DNA of 64,000 bases from Cristatella mucedo (lineage: Eukaryota > Bryozoa > Phylactolaemata > Cristatellidae), in assembly GCA_009760855.2 (NCBI GenBank), contig WPIO01000142.1, positions 207,501 through 271,500 of the forward strand, read 5' to 3'. Both the position numbers and the translations under genes were made by a program. Positions 46,287-59,115 of this stretch are shown one piece after another (positions within the stretch are counted from its first letter, which is position 1; the number at the start of each line of letters is the position of its first letter). The notes under the pieces were generated by a model, which was not told where the DNA came from, did no database searches, and worked only from the letters and a program-made list of their open reading frames with translations.

Positions 46287-48724
46287 CTTCATTCGCAAGC
46301 GCACCGTGTCGCGGCACGTCCAGCTCAGTGTTCTCCGAAAAATCCTCGCAAACGCTCACCAAGACAAACGCAAGGACCTCTTCCTATATACGTACATATC
46401 GAGTTGACTTGTTTTTTACGAATCGACGCTCGCCGAATCGCCGCTCAAAATTAGGCTACGCCGCCAGCCAAGCGGCGGGGTACGCCTCCTTCAACGAGCG
46501 TTCAGAGCTACGCAAGAAGCTCTCGGCGCAAAGTGTAAAGGTGAAAGGCACTGTCGGTCAAGGTACGACCGCTCGGCGTCGACTGCGTATTTGTCGTGAC
46601 GCAGTCTCCGACGCCAACGCGTCAGAGTAGAGCGGCGCCTAGGGCCTCGTTCTTGAGCCCTCGTTCGAGTGGCTAGGCGACGCCACCGCCGCGGCACCGC
46701 TGGGCAGCAGCGCGGACGTAGCGAGAGATTTGTTTCCGCCGCCGCCGCAGCCGCCGCCGCAGCACTTCGGGGTGGGGCAGAACCGTTCGGCTCTCACTAC
46801 GGACCGCGAATCTTCGGCAATCCCGCGTTGTAGGGATGACAAAAAGTTCGCGAGGCCGTGAACTGCTCGTCCACTTCCTGCTTCGTAGCGAAGTCACTCG
46901 ACGGCAGATGTCGCTGCGAGCGCGAGTGCTGGCGGCGCACTAGTCCGATCGCCGGCGAAGGCCTTTTTGCAGACTTCGCCGGCGGTGCGTACGTAATTGC
47001 GACCTCTGACTTAAGCTTGGGTAGCGAAGACTGAACGCAGAACTTCTCGGGAAACAAGGCTCAGTAGACTGCCGACGTAACGGGCCCTCCGAATTGCGCT
47101 CCGAGTGCATTTGGTCTAACGGTGCAGTCAGGATGTTGGAACGGAGGGCTAAATCCTCTAAAACTTGACGGGCGCGGTGGCATGAGAGCAATCACTTCAG
47201 AGTCTTCAAAATCTGCTTCGAAAGGCTCCGTAGCCGATCCGAAAATTCATCTGAACCTTGATCATTATTAAAAATGCTCACGTAAGTGCTGGTCAAACTT
47301 GGAAACGCAAACGGTTAGTCTTTCGCTCAGCACCGAACGCCGACACCGCATCGTTTTTTCCCATTTCCCGCCGAGGGTCCGGCCTTCATTTCAGGAGGGG
47401 GCAGGGAAAGGGCGGTATACGCTAAATCAGCCAGATTAGCATACTGTTTGCTATTCGTGGTTTGCTGAATAATTCTAGCTAGGAGCCAATTATGCAACAC
47501 TCTACGGGCCAAGGCAGCATACGAGCCGACGCCATTTAATAGGCAGTCAGTTGGTGTCTAAGCGGTGCAGCTGAGTGGCACTCTAGGCTTTTGGCCGTAC
47601 GTCATGGAGTGATTGTACGCCGCGGAAGCCGTTATAAGTCTTTAATCCTTCCGCCTCTGCTAAACAGACTTCTCTACGCAAAATATAAGCGCATCGACCT
47701 GTTATCCGGAGATACGGGCTCAACGAAGAGCTCTTCCTTGCTGCCTTATTCCGTTACTGTCGGCATACGTACGAGCATTGGCGCTGCATTGACGAGTCGC
47801 CAGCAGCGACTTGTCGATGCGAAATCACGAGTCGATGCTCGTGACTCAACAGTACTCGTCGCGCGTCGGCCGAGACTAGCGCAGTTAAGGAGCGCAGTTT
47901 TTGCGTCCCAGCTCGGTTCTTACATAGAAGCCGCAACACCCGGCTGGTAAAAACTCGTTATGTTAAGCTGTAGGGCTCTCTTCGCTCTTGCTTCCGGGAG
48001 CGTCGCCTGTCGCCTGCTTATACTAGCTTATACCAGCTAATACTAGCTACGCGCTACGAGAGCCGCGCTGTCTGCCCAGTTCTGTCCGTGCGCACGTGGA
48101 AGCTTCTTCTAAACCCGTCTGTAACGCTAGCATTCTTCTCAGCTCCGCCTAAGAAAAAGTGGTACGTGCGTCCTCTCTGGTAAAAACGCGTCGAATTTTC
48201 GCGCGCGCGCGCGCGCAACGCCCGAAAAAGTGTCCACCCCCCAATCGCTTGCCCGACCGGCAGGAGCCGATCCGTAGAAACGTGGCAGGCAGAGCAGACA
48301 GGCTTCCGGAGCGGGGGAGGGAGGAAGCTGAGCGAACTCTCGCCGGCGCTTGAGTGACTGGCTTTGGCTGGAGCAGCCTTCTTCCGACCGACAGGAATCG
48401 AGGCCTTGCTTTTTGGAAGCCCCGCCGCCCCGCCGCCGCGGCCCATCCGTCGAGGGTAAAGGATGGATAGCAAGCGAGGAGCCTGACGGCGGCTTTCCGG
48501 CCGGCGGAGCTCGACGGCCGCGGTGCGCGCGCGCGCGCACGGTCGAAGGCCTTGCGGAAGCCGCGCGTGCCTAGGCTTACGCCGCGCGGCTGCGAACCGG
48601 CATTGAAACGGACAGGAGGCCGTTAGTGCTGAGTGGCTCGCGGCGCGCGCCGAATTCGGCGGTTCGCTGCGCATCGCTGCACGTCGGCACGCCTCAGAGC
48701 GAAAAATAGCCGACTCGACAGCCT

Positions 48725-48885
48725 CATTTGCATCCTTATTTTAATTAGAGCGAGAAAGAGCCTCAAACGGCTGTCGCCGCAGCCGCCGCTTGCAGTTGGC
48801 ATTGGAGGATCGCCCAGGATTTGACCACGTGACCGCGGTCGTGAAGAGCAGCGAGCGACATGCTTAACTTCCTGGGCTATCTATG
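48725..48885 (-). mobile_element. SINE family 2, reverse copy
   Basis: CATTTGCATCCTTATTTTAA (tail side), GCCTCAAACGGCTGTCGCCG, GGCATTGGAGGATCGCCCAG, a degraded B box (GATTTGACCACGTGACC) and CATGCTTAACTTCCTGGGC. Confidence 0.65.
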
Positions 48886-48994
48886 GCTTCTTGGGCTATA
48901 TATGCTTAACTATCGCGGCCCCATATATCGCGGCCCGATCTCTTCTGCGAGCCTCGCTGACGGCGCGTGGCGAAAACGGCGACGGCGAAAAGGC

Positions 48995-49076
48995 AGCAAA
49001 TGTAAAGCGCCTAGAAAGAGATTGAGCTCGCTGACGGCGCTTTATCAAGTGCTTTATTTTTACTATATTATTATTT
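48995..49076 (+). mobile_element. LINE-A 3' tail
   Basis: AATGTAAAGCGCCTAGAAAG, then GACGGCGCTTTATCAAGTGC. Both outer stem arms are intact. Confidence 0.9.
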
Positions 49077-49190
49077 GCTCGACGTAGGCATCCGGGCTTG
49101 ACCAGCATTTCGCCGGCGTTTGTGGCCGGCGTTCTTTCGGCTCCGGGAAGGAGAGGGGGAGGCGAGCGTTTTTGCAATGGAAGAAGTTTT

Positions 49191-49266
49191 TGCAATGTAA
49201 AGCGCCTAGAGAGAGATTGAGTTCTCTGAGGGCGCTTTATCAAGTGAATTATTATTATTATTATTA
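49191..49266 (+). mobile_element. LINE-A 3' tail, consensus-like
   Basis: GCAATGTAAAGCGCCTAGAG, AGAGATTGAGTTCTCTGAGG, GCGCTTTATCAAGTG, then an ATT run. Nearly the family consensus; only about 115 bases from the previous copy. Confidence 0.92.
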
Positions 49267-49714
49267 AGAAGACGCCAATTAGGCCAATGAGTTTTTAGAG
49301 GCGGCGGCGGCCGCGGCGGGCCATCGGCGCTCTGCTAGGCGCTAGGCGACGAACTCTTCCGCAGAGAGACGATCCGACTTGTATCGCGTTCCAATGGGGC
49401 TAAGTAAGGCGGCAGCCCGCGATTGCTGCTTTAAACTCGGTCCTTCGGACGGGTTGCCGCCGCCGCCGCCGTGGCTCAGCGAAGAAGCTTCGCGCTCTAC
49501 CAAAGCCGTGCGGCAGCCGCGCAGCTTTTGCCTAATCGACGGGCTACAGAGCGCTACGGCGCGACTTCCGGCGTGCCGATTTGAATTATTTTTCAGCGCA
49601 AGTTGCACATTTTTTTTCAGAGAGAGCTTACCGAATTTCGTCGGGGGTCGGATGAAACGTGCGGCGCGGCGGCACAGACCGGACTTTCGACGAGCAGCAT
49701 CGCTAGCAGCAGCA

Positions 49715-49772
49715 CATTTAAAGTGCCTAGAAAGAGATGCACATGTATAATTACAATTATAATTATCAATAT
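49715..49772 (+). mobile_element. LINE-A tail, degraded
   Basis: ACATTTAAAGTGCCTAGAAA, then GAGATGCACATGTATAATTA. The 3' half of the hairpin is lost. Confidence 0.55.
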
Positions 49773-50239
49773 CGTTGGGGCCGTTCGCACCTGGAACCGC
49801 CACCGCGAGGTCCACGAGGAGAGCTCGGGAAGAGCTCCGCTCCGCGCCGCGCTATGGCCCTTCAGAGAGCCAGCCTTCGGGTCGGTCCGTTGGGGTGGGG
49901 GGGGGCAACGTCTTCAAAGAGCGTTCCCTATGGAAATGCTGGAGCGTTTAATTTTAAAGTGGGCTCCTTGGCCTCTAAAGAGGCGCGGCCTGCGGCAAAT
50001 GACCGCAGCAAGTCGCCTAGGCAACGGTCAGCGCGCCGCCGCAGCGTTCGCTTGCTCTCGCCCGGCCGGCAGCCCAGTGCGACGAATTAAGTAATGTTTT
50101 AGCAAGAAGCTGTAAAGTCCCCCGAGTTAAAAGCTCACATCGATGGTCTCTGGTTGGCGACCGATTTCTTTTGTCGCAATTTATTATGAATGTTGAAAGA
50201 ACTTCCAGCAAACAATTGTCGTCCCTTGCCTTGTCCGTA

Positions 50240-50402
50240 GCGCAGACGAAGGCAAGTTGGCCCAGTAGTTAAGGTGCTCGCCCGACCAAGGTCAAGATGA
50301 ATGTATTTAATGGCTGAGGTCGTGGGCTCGAGTTCCGTGGCATATGTGAAGCACCTGAATGGAGATTAAGTTCTCTTAGGGCGCTATACAATTGAATTAT
50401 AC
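50240..50402 (+). mobile_element. SINE family 1, copy 4, with internal insertion
   Basis: TGGCCCAGTAGTTAAGGTGC, B-box GGGCTCGAGTTCC, and tail AAGCACCTGAATGGAGATTA then GGGCGCTATACAA. An extra stretch of about 18-20 bases (AAGATGAATGTATTTAATGG) splits CCAAGGTC from CTGAGGTCG. Confidence 0.88.
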
Positions 50403-51136
50403 AATTGAATTCTATAATTCGAATATAAAAAGTGGATCTACGAAGCCATTAGCACCCAAGTTGTTTTAAATAAAAACTTGATGCCTTTGGAAGCGCTTGC
50501 TAACGGGCGAAGCTTAGCAAGCTGTGCTAATAGGTTTATATGAGGGTGACGTCTTACTTACTGTGATTAAGGTCTAGCCCCTTTGCAAAAGGTTCAGAAT
50601 ACGGCGCCTATTGGGCTCGCGGCCTTGGTGCAAACACCAATATGCTGTAACCGCGAAGAAGCTCGTCCTCAACTCTCTACCGGTGGACGGTGTAGTGCAG
50701 TGCTGCAGCGCGGTTAAAACACAAGCGGCCACAACTGGGTGCCGAAAGCAACAGTTTATTGTGGGCCTGTTAGTAGTGGTTACGCGCCGGCGAAAGCGCT
50801 TTACGCGGCGCGTACCGGACCGGCGGAGTCAATTGAACGAACTACCGAAGCCCGAGTATAATAAACTAGCCTATGCGCGCGTCGTTAGCGATTGTCCCAA
50901 TCCCGAAGGCGGGTCGCTGCAGCACCCCAAGATACGAGCAGCTAACTGAGTAGCCGGCAGAACACAATAGCGCAGTCTAAGTTGCACTTGGCTGTTCGTC
51001 GCCGTAGGTTCGTCTCTCGTGCTCTCGAAGCGTAGTCTCGCATCGACTACCAAGCTGCAGCCCCGGGTCAGTCGTCCCTATATATTCTCTCTCCTCTAAA
51101 CTCTTGACTCGCGCGTAGCTGCTATTTCTACTTCAG
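50403..51136. other. intergenic, no gene seen
   Basis: A 112-codon plus frame at 50611-50949 has no recognised motif. Confidence 0.45.
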
Positions 51137-51374
51137 CATATTAGTCGGTGCAAATCCTGACCGCATCGTCTGCACCGGGCTTCATTCTAACTTTAGCGTG
51201 TAGACCAGGAGCCGGGCCTGTACTAGGTGTCCTAGTCGAACCCGCTAAGACAAGCACATTAGTCGCTCCATCTCCTAACAGAATCGCCTGCACAAAGCTC
51301 CATTCTAACCTGAGCTAGGTGGGTCAGGAGCTGGGTCTGTACTAGGCGCCCTAGTCGACCCCAGCTAAGGCAAG
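51137..51374. repeat. diverged 118-bp tandem duplication
   Basis: The copies start CATATTAGTCGG (51137) and CACATTAGTCGC (51255). Shared words include CATTCTAAC, GTACTAGG, CCTAGTCGA and CTAAG(A/G)CAAG. Both keep ACTAGG-N3-CCTAGT, a small palindrome. Confidence 0.9.
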
Positions 51375-54300
51375 GGCTCCCATCGCGGCTAAGCTGAGAG
51401 CTGCCCCGTGGGCAAGGCGAGCTATATCCATAGTGTTTCAGTTGAGTCCTTCTCTACGCAGCATAAGCGCTGTACGCTCGCTGTAGCGATCGCTACGAAT
51501 GCGATTCCATCGTTACATCCGACTCGATTGTTGGGGGTGTGGCAGTCAGGGGGCTGGTTGCAGTCACGTGACGACTGCCATGCTCATCGTAATTGAATTA
51601 GAAAGCGCCTTTTGGCGAAGCATGTGTGTGCATGCGTGTACAGCCGAATAGCTCTTTCGCAGGATCTTTTGATTGATAGCGTCGCAAGCTGGCGACAAGT
51701 CGGGTGAGATAAAGGCAGCTAATACTACCGTCGTCGTCACTATTCAATATATCATTTATCATGGGGTGGGCAGTTTCAAGGGAATGGTGACTACAAATTT
51801 TTCAGACTAACTAAAGATGAGTAGACACTTTACAATAAGAAGAGCTGAAAGTTCAATTTTGCCATCGCAGGAAATCAGTAAAGCTCCTTCTATGAACCTC
51901 AATCGCTGTCCTAGGCGAGTCGTGGCTGGCGATGCGAAGTGAGCTTGTACACGTGGATGTCGTAGCACGAATGCATGCATGCGCGGAGGCTCCAATGCAG
52001 CTCGGATGCGAGTAAATGCTTGCTGCGGTGCTAATACGGGTAGAAGCACTTCCAGGCAGGCGACTTGATGCGCCCGAGCTCGCTGATGCGGTTTTCGTTC
52101 TGGCGATGCAGTGCAGTGCAGCATCTGAGAAGCCTGAGAGAGTCTACCTGGTTTCTATGGAGTGCCTGGCTACACTGGTCTCAGGCTGTTGTTTTACTTG
52201 ACCCCTGACCCCATACTTAGCCCTCGGTACATCTCTCGTCCCTTATATCCGCATTGGCCAAATTAACTGCCTGCTGGCTTCGGTGTCTTGCCATCGCTTG
52301 CCCATCCCCTTCGATAACGTACTGCAATTCTCGTGCCCAAAATTCCCGGAGCTTGTGTGTTAGCGTTGTGGAGCTTAAGGCTCTGAGTTGGAATGCCGGA
52401 AGAAGCTGGATTTGGAAGGTGGTAGGATTTTTCACCGGTTGCTCGACACCGTTTCAAAACCCAAAGAACCAGCCATCATTCGCTCTAGATTGGCTCTAGT
52501 CAGTGCTCTTTAGACCACAGGCGGTTTCGATGGGCCTTCCGCACGATAGCGCCGTAATAATTACTCGTTTATTATTGTTCTAAATCGATTGCTGAACGCA
52601 TGACTCTCGACTTCATCCAAGTGCCCTAGCTTTGATCAAGTCTAACCTTTTCCCACTGGGCCGCTCGGGCTCAGGGCTCCTACTCGTACTCGTGACCTAT
52701 AGTGACAATAACTCCTATACGTAACCGCCAAAAGTCTAAAAGCAATATTCTTTTCAGACATCGCATTTGGTGCCACGCTGCTTAAGGGCACTACTAAAAA
52801 GCTCCATTCCCTACAATAATTTTTCTGCTTGCTCTCAGCGAAAGCTTGTTCCTGACCGTTTAGCGGTTACACGAGCGAAAGCTGAGAATCGAGTCGGGAT
52901 AGAATGCTCCTAAACGTTCAGTGCTCTCTGATAGCCAGCTTCGTCGCACGTTAGCAAATGATAACGATCGTCAGGCTGAATCCACAACGAAACTTGCGCA
53001 CAACCTAATTGAAGCTGTGGGGCTTCGTGATGTACTATTCTTTCCCTTTATAAAGCAGACTCTATCTTGCCACTTTGTATTGCTTACTAACAAATCTGGC
53101 CTTTTGGCGGGCAGCATTTTGCATTTGTCACAGCAAACTCAAGGCCTAACATAGCACTCCTGACACCATTTACTGTCTATTCTCCACCGAGATAGGCATA
53201 GTCCTCATGCCCGACTGTTTTGCTGTAACATCAGGTATCAGTTTCTGCACTGGTGAGATTTCTACACGCAACTAACCCAAAAAGACAAGACTGGTATTTA
53301 TGCCACAGTTACAACAGCTCCACACCAAACTCCTGATTCGACATGCAAATTCTTAGAGCAATCTTGAAAATGGAGGATAATACAGACTAGTTATGTAGCT
53401 GCAAGTAGTTACTATTCTAACATCCAAATTGACATTACCGGAAGTACCGTCAAAATGATCAGCTAGGGATTGTCGCGTTTTAATTAGTTGTTCTAAATAC
53501 CTCGTATGCTCTAGATATAGTGTGTGTGGTGGCACGTGGGCGGTTCGTAGGCGATGTCTTGCCCTGACCGCCGTTACAGGCGGTTCTGGCTACTACCATT
53601 AAAGGTTTCTTGTACAACTGACAAATCGTCAGTCTCCAGAGGAACTCGCAGCAGATACACTTTTCTGACTCAGCCGGTACAAACCCAATGCCTACTCCAG
53701 CACGTATTTACGGAGAGAGGATTCAGTGCTTTACGAAAGACAGCGCCAGGTAGTCAAAGCAACTGTGAACAACTATCTCAGTACAAGAGAAAACTCGGTG
53801 ACTGATTTCGATACTTTGCAGCTGCCTTAAATCGGCTCCAGCCTACCGGAAGTGCATCGCTGTGCAAACGAGCTCAGCCTCATAACTTTCGCCACAGTAT
53901 CGGTAGTCGCCAGTTCATGCGAGAAACTAGGGCAGAGATACCAAACTATAGAATTTCAAAGGATGACCGGCTCGCAGTTTATATACATATCTCTAGCCAA
54001 TAATCCGGCAGCTCCACCTTGCCCACACGGGCTCAGAGCAGCAGCTGCTGGCAGCTTCGGCAGGCCATCAATGACCACACTAGACATGAATGACTTCTCA
54101 GCCAAGAGACCTCACCAAGTTAGCGCCATAAAGTAACTCCGGCAAATGTTTTAGCCGATTTCACCAGCCTAATGCCAGGTCATCGCATTTCATTATCAGC
54201 TGCTAAGCATTAGACTGAGTCACTATCACTAAGACCAGCATTTTTTGCCGGCGCCATGGCGACTAGCCAATGTCTTCTTCAGCTCAAGTAAAAGCGACTT

Positions 54301-54479
54301 GGGCCAAAAGCATACAAATAACTTGCCCTGGAATACTGCTCAGTTGAGGATCTCGACAGGAGGCCTCGGTGGCACCTACCGGCTAGGACGGCAGACCGGT
54401 TTCGGATGCAACCCAAGCGTTCCTTCCTATCGCCAATGGACTGCATTGTGTGAAGTGAGAAGAGCTAATACCGGCCATA
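51375..54479. other. about 3 kb with no gene seen
   Basis: Frames are all under about 110 codons and unrecognised. No repeats were identified by eye. Possibly downstream flank or introns of unrecognised genes. Confidence 0.5.
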
Positions 54480-55595
54480 TCACGTTGCTGAGTAGGGCCG
54501 TCCACTGATGAGTCCGGATCCATACATTGGCATAATACTCGGGGTGACGACCGAAGATCCACCGTTGGCCATCTGCCAGGCGTACATCTTAGTTCTTTCC
54601 GGGCCAGCAGCAGATGTCCGAGCGGGCGCCAGCCTGCCCCACTGTCTGTCAGTGACCGGCTGAGTCAACCGGCCGCCCGTAGCGGCGGCAGGGCTGACCT
54701 CCACAGCCTTGGCCAAGTCTGGGCAGCTTTTCGCGGCGAGAACCGGTCGGAAGAGCAGACTTCCATTGTTGAGACCCTTCATGTTAATCTCGATCAGCTG
54801 TCTGGGCTTGTGAGGGCGAGAGGGGTTCGAGGTGGCCGCCGCCGCGGCAGCTGTGGCAGCTGCGGCGGCAGCTTTCCTGCGACTGCTATTGGCAGTCAGG
54901 GGCCTGGTGGCATTGATGTACCGGTCGATCCTCCTCTTGGTGACTGCAAACGACGAGGAGCCAACCGCCGAGTCGGGTCGGTTAGACACATCGGCACTGC
55001 TGCACCGCTGCCGGCCTGGTGCAGGAGCAGGTTGGGACGGTGGCCGTGGCTGGTGCTGCTGAGTGTCCACGTAGATGGTCGACAGCTTTGCCGAGTTGGC
55101 AGCCACCAGGCGGTTGTAAATGAGCCTGCTACTGCGGCGGGTGGCAGCCCGACAAGCCAGCGACGCAGCTGCCATGGCGGCAGCGGGCTCGACTGATGCG
55201 CTCCTGTCATCTTCGTAGTAGTCAGGCTCTGCCTCGACAGTTTCGCTCGCGTTCAGCAGCTCGGAGTACGCTGCTGGCGAGCTGGCGCGTGGCGATATGC
55301 TCCGGATGCTGACGAGGCGCTCGTCGGCCACAAACGTCACGCGCTTCTTGAACGGAATTGCCGTTGCCGCCGAGAGCTGCGTCGGCGGTGGCGGCGGCTC
55401 GGCCTCGCCGTCCTCGAGCGAGATCAAGCTCACCTCGTCAGCCGAGCCTCCCTCCTCCAGCCATGCGGCGACTGTGCCATTGTGGCGACTGCTGTTATTG
55501 TTATTTCGATCCGACGCCCAGCCTTGCACGACCTCGGCATTGGCTTGGTTGAGAGCTTCACACCTGCCCTTCGAAGCCACCGCGGCACTGGCCAT
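54480..55595 (-). CDS. hypothetical protein with RVTF (PP1-docking-like) motif
   Basis: A single open frame of 371 codons, ATG at 55595 with G at -3 and +4, TGA at 54482-54480. Not recognised as a known family. Visible features: an acidic Ser-rich N-terminus (residues 45-66, EEGGSADEVSLISLEDGEAE), a poly-Pro patch (67-71) and KKRVTFVADERLVSIRSIS around residue 83. RVTF there fits the RVxF motif by which regulatory subunits dock on protein phosphatase 1. An acidic DYYEDD patch, a basic RRSSRLIYNRL segment, an Ala run (about 245-259) and a more varied C-terminus (PRQLIEINMKGLNNGSLLF, SCPDLAKAV) follow. It may be one exon of a larger gene. The opposite-strand frames (55297-55797 and others) are shadows or chance. 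Function is unknown. Confidence 0.5.
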   Translation of the reverse strand: MASAAVASKGRCEALNQANAEVVQGWASDRNNNNSSRHNGTVAAWLEEGGSADEVSLISLEDGEAEPPPPPTQLSAATAIPFKKRVTFVADERLVSIRSISPRASSPAAYSELLNASETVEAEPDYYEDDRSASVEPAAAMAAASLACRAATRRSSRLIYNRLVAANSAKLSTIYVDTQQHQPRPPSQPAPAPGRQRCSSADVSNRPDSAVGSSSFAVTKRRIDRYINATRPLTANSSRRKAAAAAATAAAAAATSNPSRPHKPRQLIEINMKGLNNGSLLFRPVLAAKSCPDLAKAVEVSPAAATGGRLTQPVTDRQWGRLAPARTSAAGPERTKMYAWQMANGGSSVVTPSIMPMYGSGLISGRPYSAT

Positions 55596-58500
55596 GACGT
55601 CTGCCAGACACTCGCTGGCTCGCTCGCTCGACCGAGGAGAAGGTGGCTGTGAACAGGGAGAGGCCCGGCAGCAAAGCCCCGGAAAGGGGTGGCTCTCTCA
55701 CGAGTCCATGCTAGTAGTCCCAGCCTCGAACCATCGCCAGCCAGCACGACGTCTCCATCTTGGGACGACAGGGCCACATCCGGAAGGTGCTCGGTAAGGT
55801 CAGCTGCATCGGGAGGATTGGCACCCGTGGTAACAGGCCCGCCTGCAGGCCGCCCGCTGGGTGGGCACCTTTCAGAAGGTCCCACACGATCTTAAGAGGC
55901 AGCACTGTGCTGGAGCAAGGCGCTTGAGTGCCACAAGCAAAGGGCAGCTAATTTCACCACAATGCCTCGCCTCGAGGCCCTTGTCCTTCGTATAATGAGG
56001 CACAGTTGATAGGGGCCGGCTCGAGAGGCATGCTATACACAGCCAAAGCTATTCATTCAGTAAACCCAACGTGTCAACAAGGTCCGGCTGCTGCCTCTGC
56101 AGCCAAAGAGCGCAAACCAATTCGAGCAGCCCGCGTTCAGCTGGTCGAATGCAGGGGGTGCAGTATACGGTTACAACACAAAGGGCGAACGAAGGCGAGC
56201 GTAATTGGTTTATTGCTAGCATGGTGACTGGCAAGACATTACGCAGAAGGCTCCGTGATGGGACACGCATAGACAGCTGGGACAGGCTAAGCGGCGGCGG
56301 CAGTCGGCGCTCAAGGTGCTTCCGCTCTTACTGCTGTCGAGAGGCAGCGAAGCCAGAGGCAGAGCAGCAGCGAGAGCCAGAGACAGATTTCGGCAGTGGC
56401 AGTTGACAAAGCGAACGATCCAGGGGCGATGCTGGCAGCACTGTACAGCCACAAGTGCGAGGCCACGCTACGACCGGCGATGCAAGGGTGAGCTACTTCG
56501 ACGGCACAGATAAGTAAACCAAGCCGAAAGATGACGCTTCCGCTGTCGCTAACCGCACACATTAGAAAAACGAGCCCAGACCGAGGCTGATGCATGCAAG
56601 CAGGGCCAGCACACAAAAGGCCCCACCGACGACAACGGTGATTGCACAGCACGCCTGCAGATCGCCACAAACTGACATAATGGTGAGCCGGTTTTCATGG
56701 TGCTAGCAAGCAGATGGTGACCTACCGCATACCGGACCGGCAAGATGCATACAGGATAGCCCAGGGTCACAGATCGAACTCACGTGTGCATCCATCTGTC
56801 CAGGCACAAACTCTCTCACGGGCATGCACGCGCACGGTCGAGCACACATGCACATAGCAAGCTTTGCCTACGGCATCAGTCACGGGTGACGTCCGTCGAG
56901 GTGAACGGCTTGATGAAAGGCTGCACGTGTCGAGACGTCCGCACAAATCGGCCGACCCAATCGAAGAAGGACGAGAGCTGACAATATGCGCAGCTGCGCA
57001 TCGTCAGAGCGCGCTCGCACAGAAAGCCAAGGACGTTCGGCGAGTCCGTGGCGAAAAGGTGTCCGAGCGGGTGCTGGCTGGTCCGGCTCAGCTGACTCGA
57101 TGACCCCCACCTCCGCCGACCTGACCAACCGCGGCTGCCCGGAACGCCAGCACTTCACTCGGTAGCACTCTTGGTGACAAGGGCCGACAGAACCGACGGC
57201 TTAGCTGCAGCACTCTGCGTGGCCGTCAGCTCGATTATCTGCTCGCTCTCCTCGCCTGAAAGTAGCAGGATGACACGGCTGAATGGCTGCCAGGCGGAAG
57301 CGAGTCCCAATGCAGCGAGCCGAGCCGCACGCAGAGCCTCACTCGACTCAAAAGAATTCGAGAGGCGAGTGCAATGGGGGTTTGATTTGCTGCCAAGGCT
57401 CCCAACGAGCCTGGCTGGCCGCCGCCATGAGGCCAACTCCCAACTCCTCACATTCTGGCAGTGCGGCTCGTACAGCTGCTGGCTGGCAAATGAATGCATC
57501 GTTCAAGAGATTTCCCGAGTCTCCAAAGATCCCTGTGAGCATTTCGTACAGAATACAGGAAGCCCTTGCCCCAATCTCAGGATCTCGGATTGTGGACAAG
57601 CCTAGCAGAAGTATTCAGGTCATCCTAAGTGACACAATATGGCAGTGAAAAAAGAAATTTCGAAACTACAATCGGCAGCATGATCTGGGATCATAGCAGT
57701 AATAACTGAAATGATCTCAGGTCAACTATAATCGGGAGCATGATGCTTAGTGATCAGGGACGATGAGCAACAGGGCTGCGAACAATACCATGAGTTGCAC
57801 AGAAACAAGATCAAGGCTGGTTTGGCATGTTTACAAACAACCGACCGTGTTCATTTTCGAGTTTAATGCGGTTTTCATGGCTCAGAGTGTCATATAAGCA
57901 AGCGGCCATCTCGCCGCTGCTCCTATTGGTGCATTCAGATAACACCTGCCTCGCTGAAATCACGAGCACGCAAACACATGCCTTTACAAAAGTGTGCACA
58001 CATGCCTTTACTCGAGTACTAAACGAGAAGTTTGCTCTTGTGGAACACCAACAGGTCATCTATGGGCATTCATAGACAACCATGACAGACCTCGTCCCAT
58101 GCACGTGCAAAGCTCCGATGTTCAAGCACACACGAGCTTAGCTCGTCATACATCCTCCATGCAGAACTCGTAACTGCAAGTTAGGACAGGTTCGAATTTA
58201 GAAAGAAAATCTGACAATCGATCAAGACCGAGTCGGTTCTCTGATGTTTTTTCTCCCGATGAGAGCAGGCTTAAGACGAGGAGCTCGAGTATTGGAGCTG
58301 ATTTATGTGCTATCTCCCTTTAGCACAGACCGACAGGACTTGCGATGACCCCCGTGGGGGTGCCCCCTGTGCCACTCAACCGTCATCCCTTACCCACTCA
58401 CGGTATGATGCCTCATTTACTAAGGCATCGTAGAGAGCAGCCGGCTCACGCCTCGAGTGACAACTTGACACAAGTAGCTTAACAGCTAACCAACTTACAC

Positions 58501-59000
58501 ACACCATACGTGCTTTTCATACCTGCACTGAATGTGAATGTGAGGGAATCGCTGTTGGGCCCAGTAGGCACAAGTAAATCTCGAAACTCTAGTTACATGC
58601 AGCACAGCTGCACACTCGGCAGCATGCTGCTGCCGACGCTACTGGAGGCTCCGCAAAAGGTCCCGAGCGAACGCGAACCGGCCCCCCCCAGTGATGAATT
58701 CGATCAACCGAACCGAGGCAGGCATTATGGCCGGTGTTGGTTCCATCAACATAACGAACAGGACAAATAATAGGAAATCATTCAGACCGGCTGACAAACA
58801 AGCCAAGGTGGGGGGCCCAAAGTCAGCTCGATGGGCCTAGGGAGTCACAGGTTGTTTGGCTGGCTTTCAACTATGCATCCAACGACCTTTGGTGGCTTGT
58901 TTTCTCATGTTTCCCACACACAAGCTCGGGAAGCCTCAGAGCAGAGAGCCTAGCGAGAGCTGAGGTGAGACGCGCACGACCAACCAACAGGCGAGTTAGC
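55596..59000. other. about 3.4 kb with no gene resolved
   Basis: Overlapping frames on both strands (for example 56311-56670 minus, 57171-57605 plus) show no motif. Upstream exons of the minus-strand gene could lie here, but none can be shown. Confidence 0.45.
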
Positions 59001-59041
59001 GCCCAGATTGACGGTGTGTGGCCCAGATTGACGGTGTGTGC
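59001..59041. repeat. 20-bp tandem duplication
   Basis: CCCAGATTGACGGTGTGTG occurs twice in a row. Confidence 0.95.
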
Positions 59042-59080
59042 GCAAGTAGCTGCGTTCAGGAGTTCAGGGCCGCCGGGAAG

Positions 59081-59083
<3 letters not shown>

Positions 59084-59115
<32 letters not shown>

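Larger units (their letters stand above)
46400..50100. promoter_or_regulatory. CpG-rich block, candidate regulatory region
   Basis: CpG is frequent at 46430-46760, 47800-47900, 48050-48700 and 49300-49700, including (CG)n runs at 48200-48216 and 48527-48538. Open frames on both strands (for example 48054-48674 minus, 49342-49815 minus) show no motif and are likely GC artefacts. No gene is called. Several LINE-A tails and a SINE interrupt the block. Confidence 0.4.

Noticed and set aside
48054-48674. 206-codon minus frame
   Set aside because: Crosses CG dinucleotide runs; composition follows GC content and no domain is visible.
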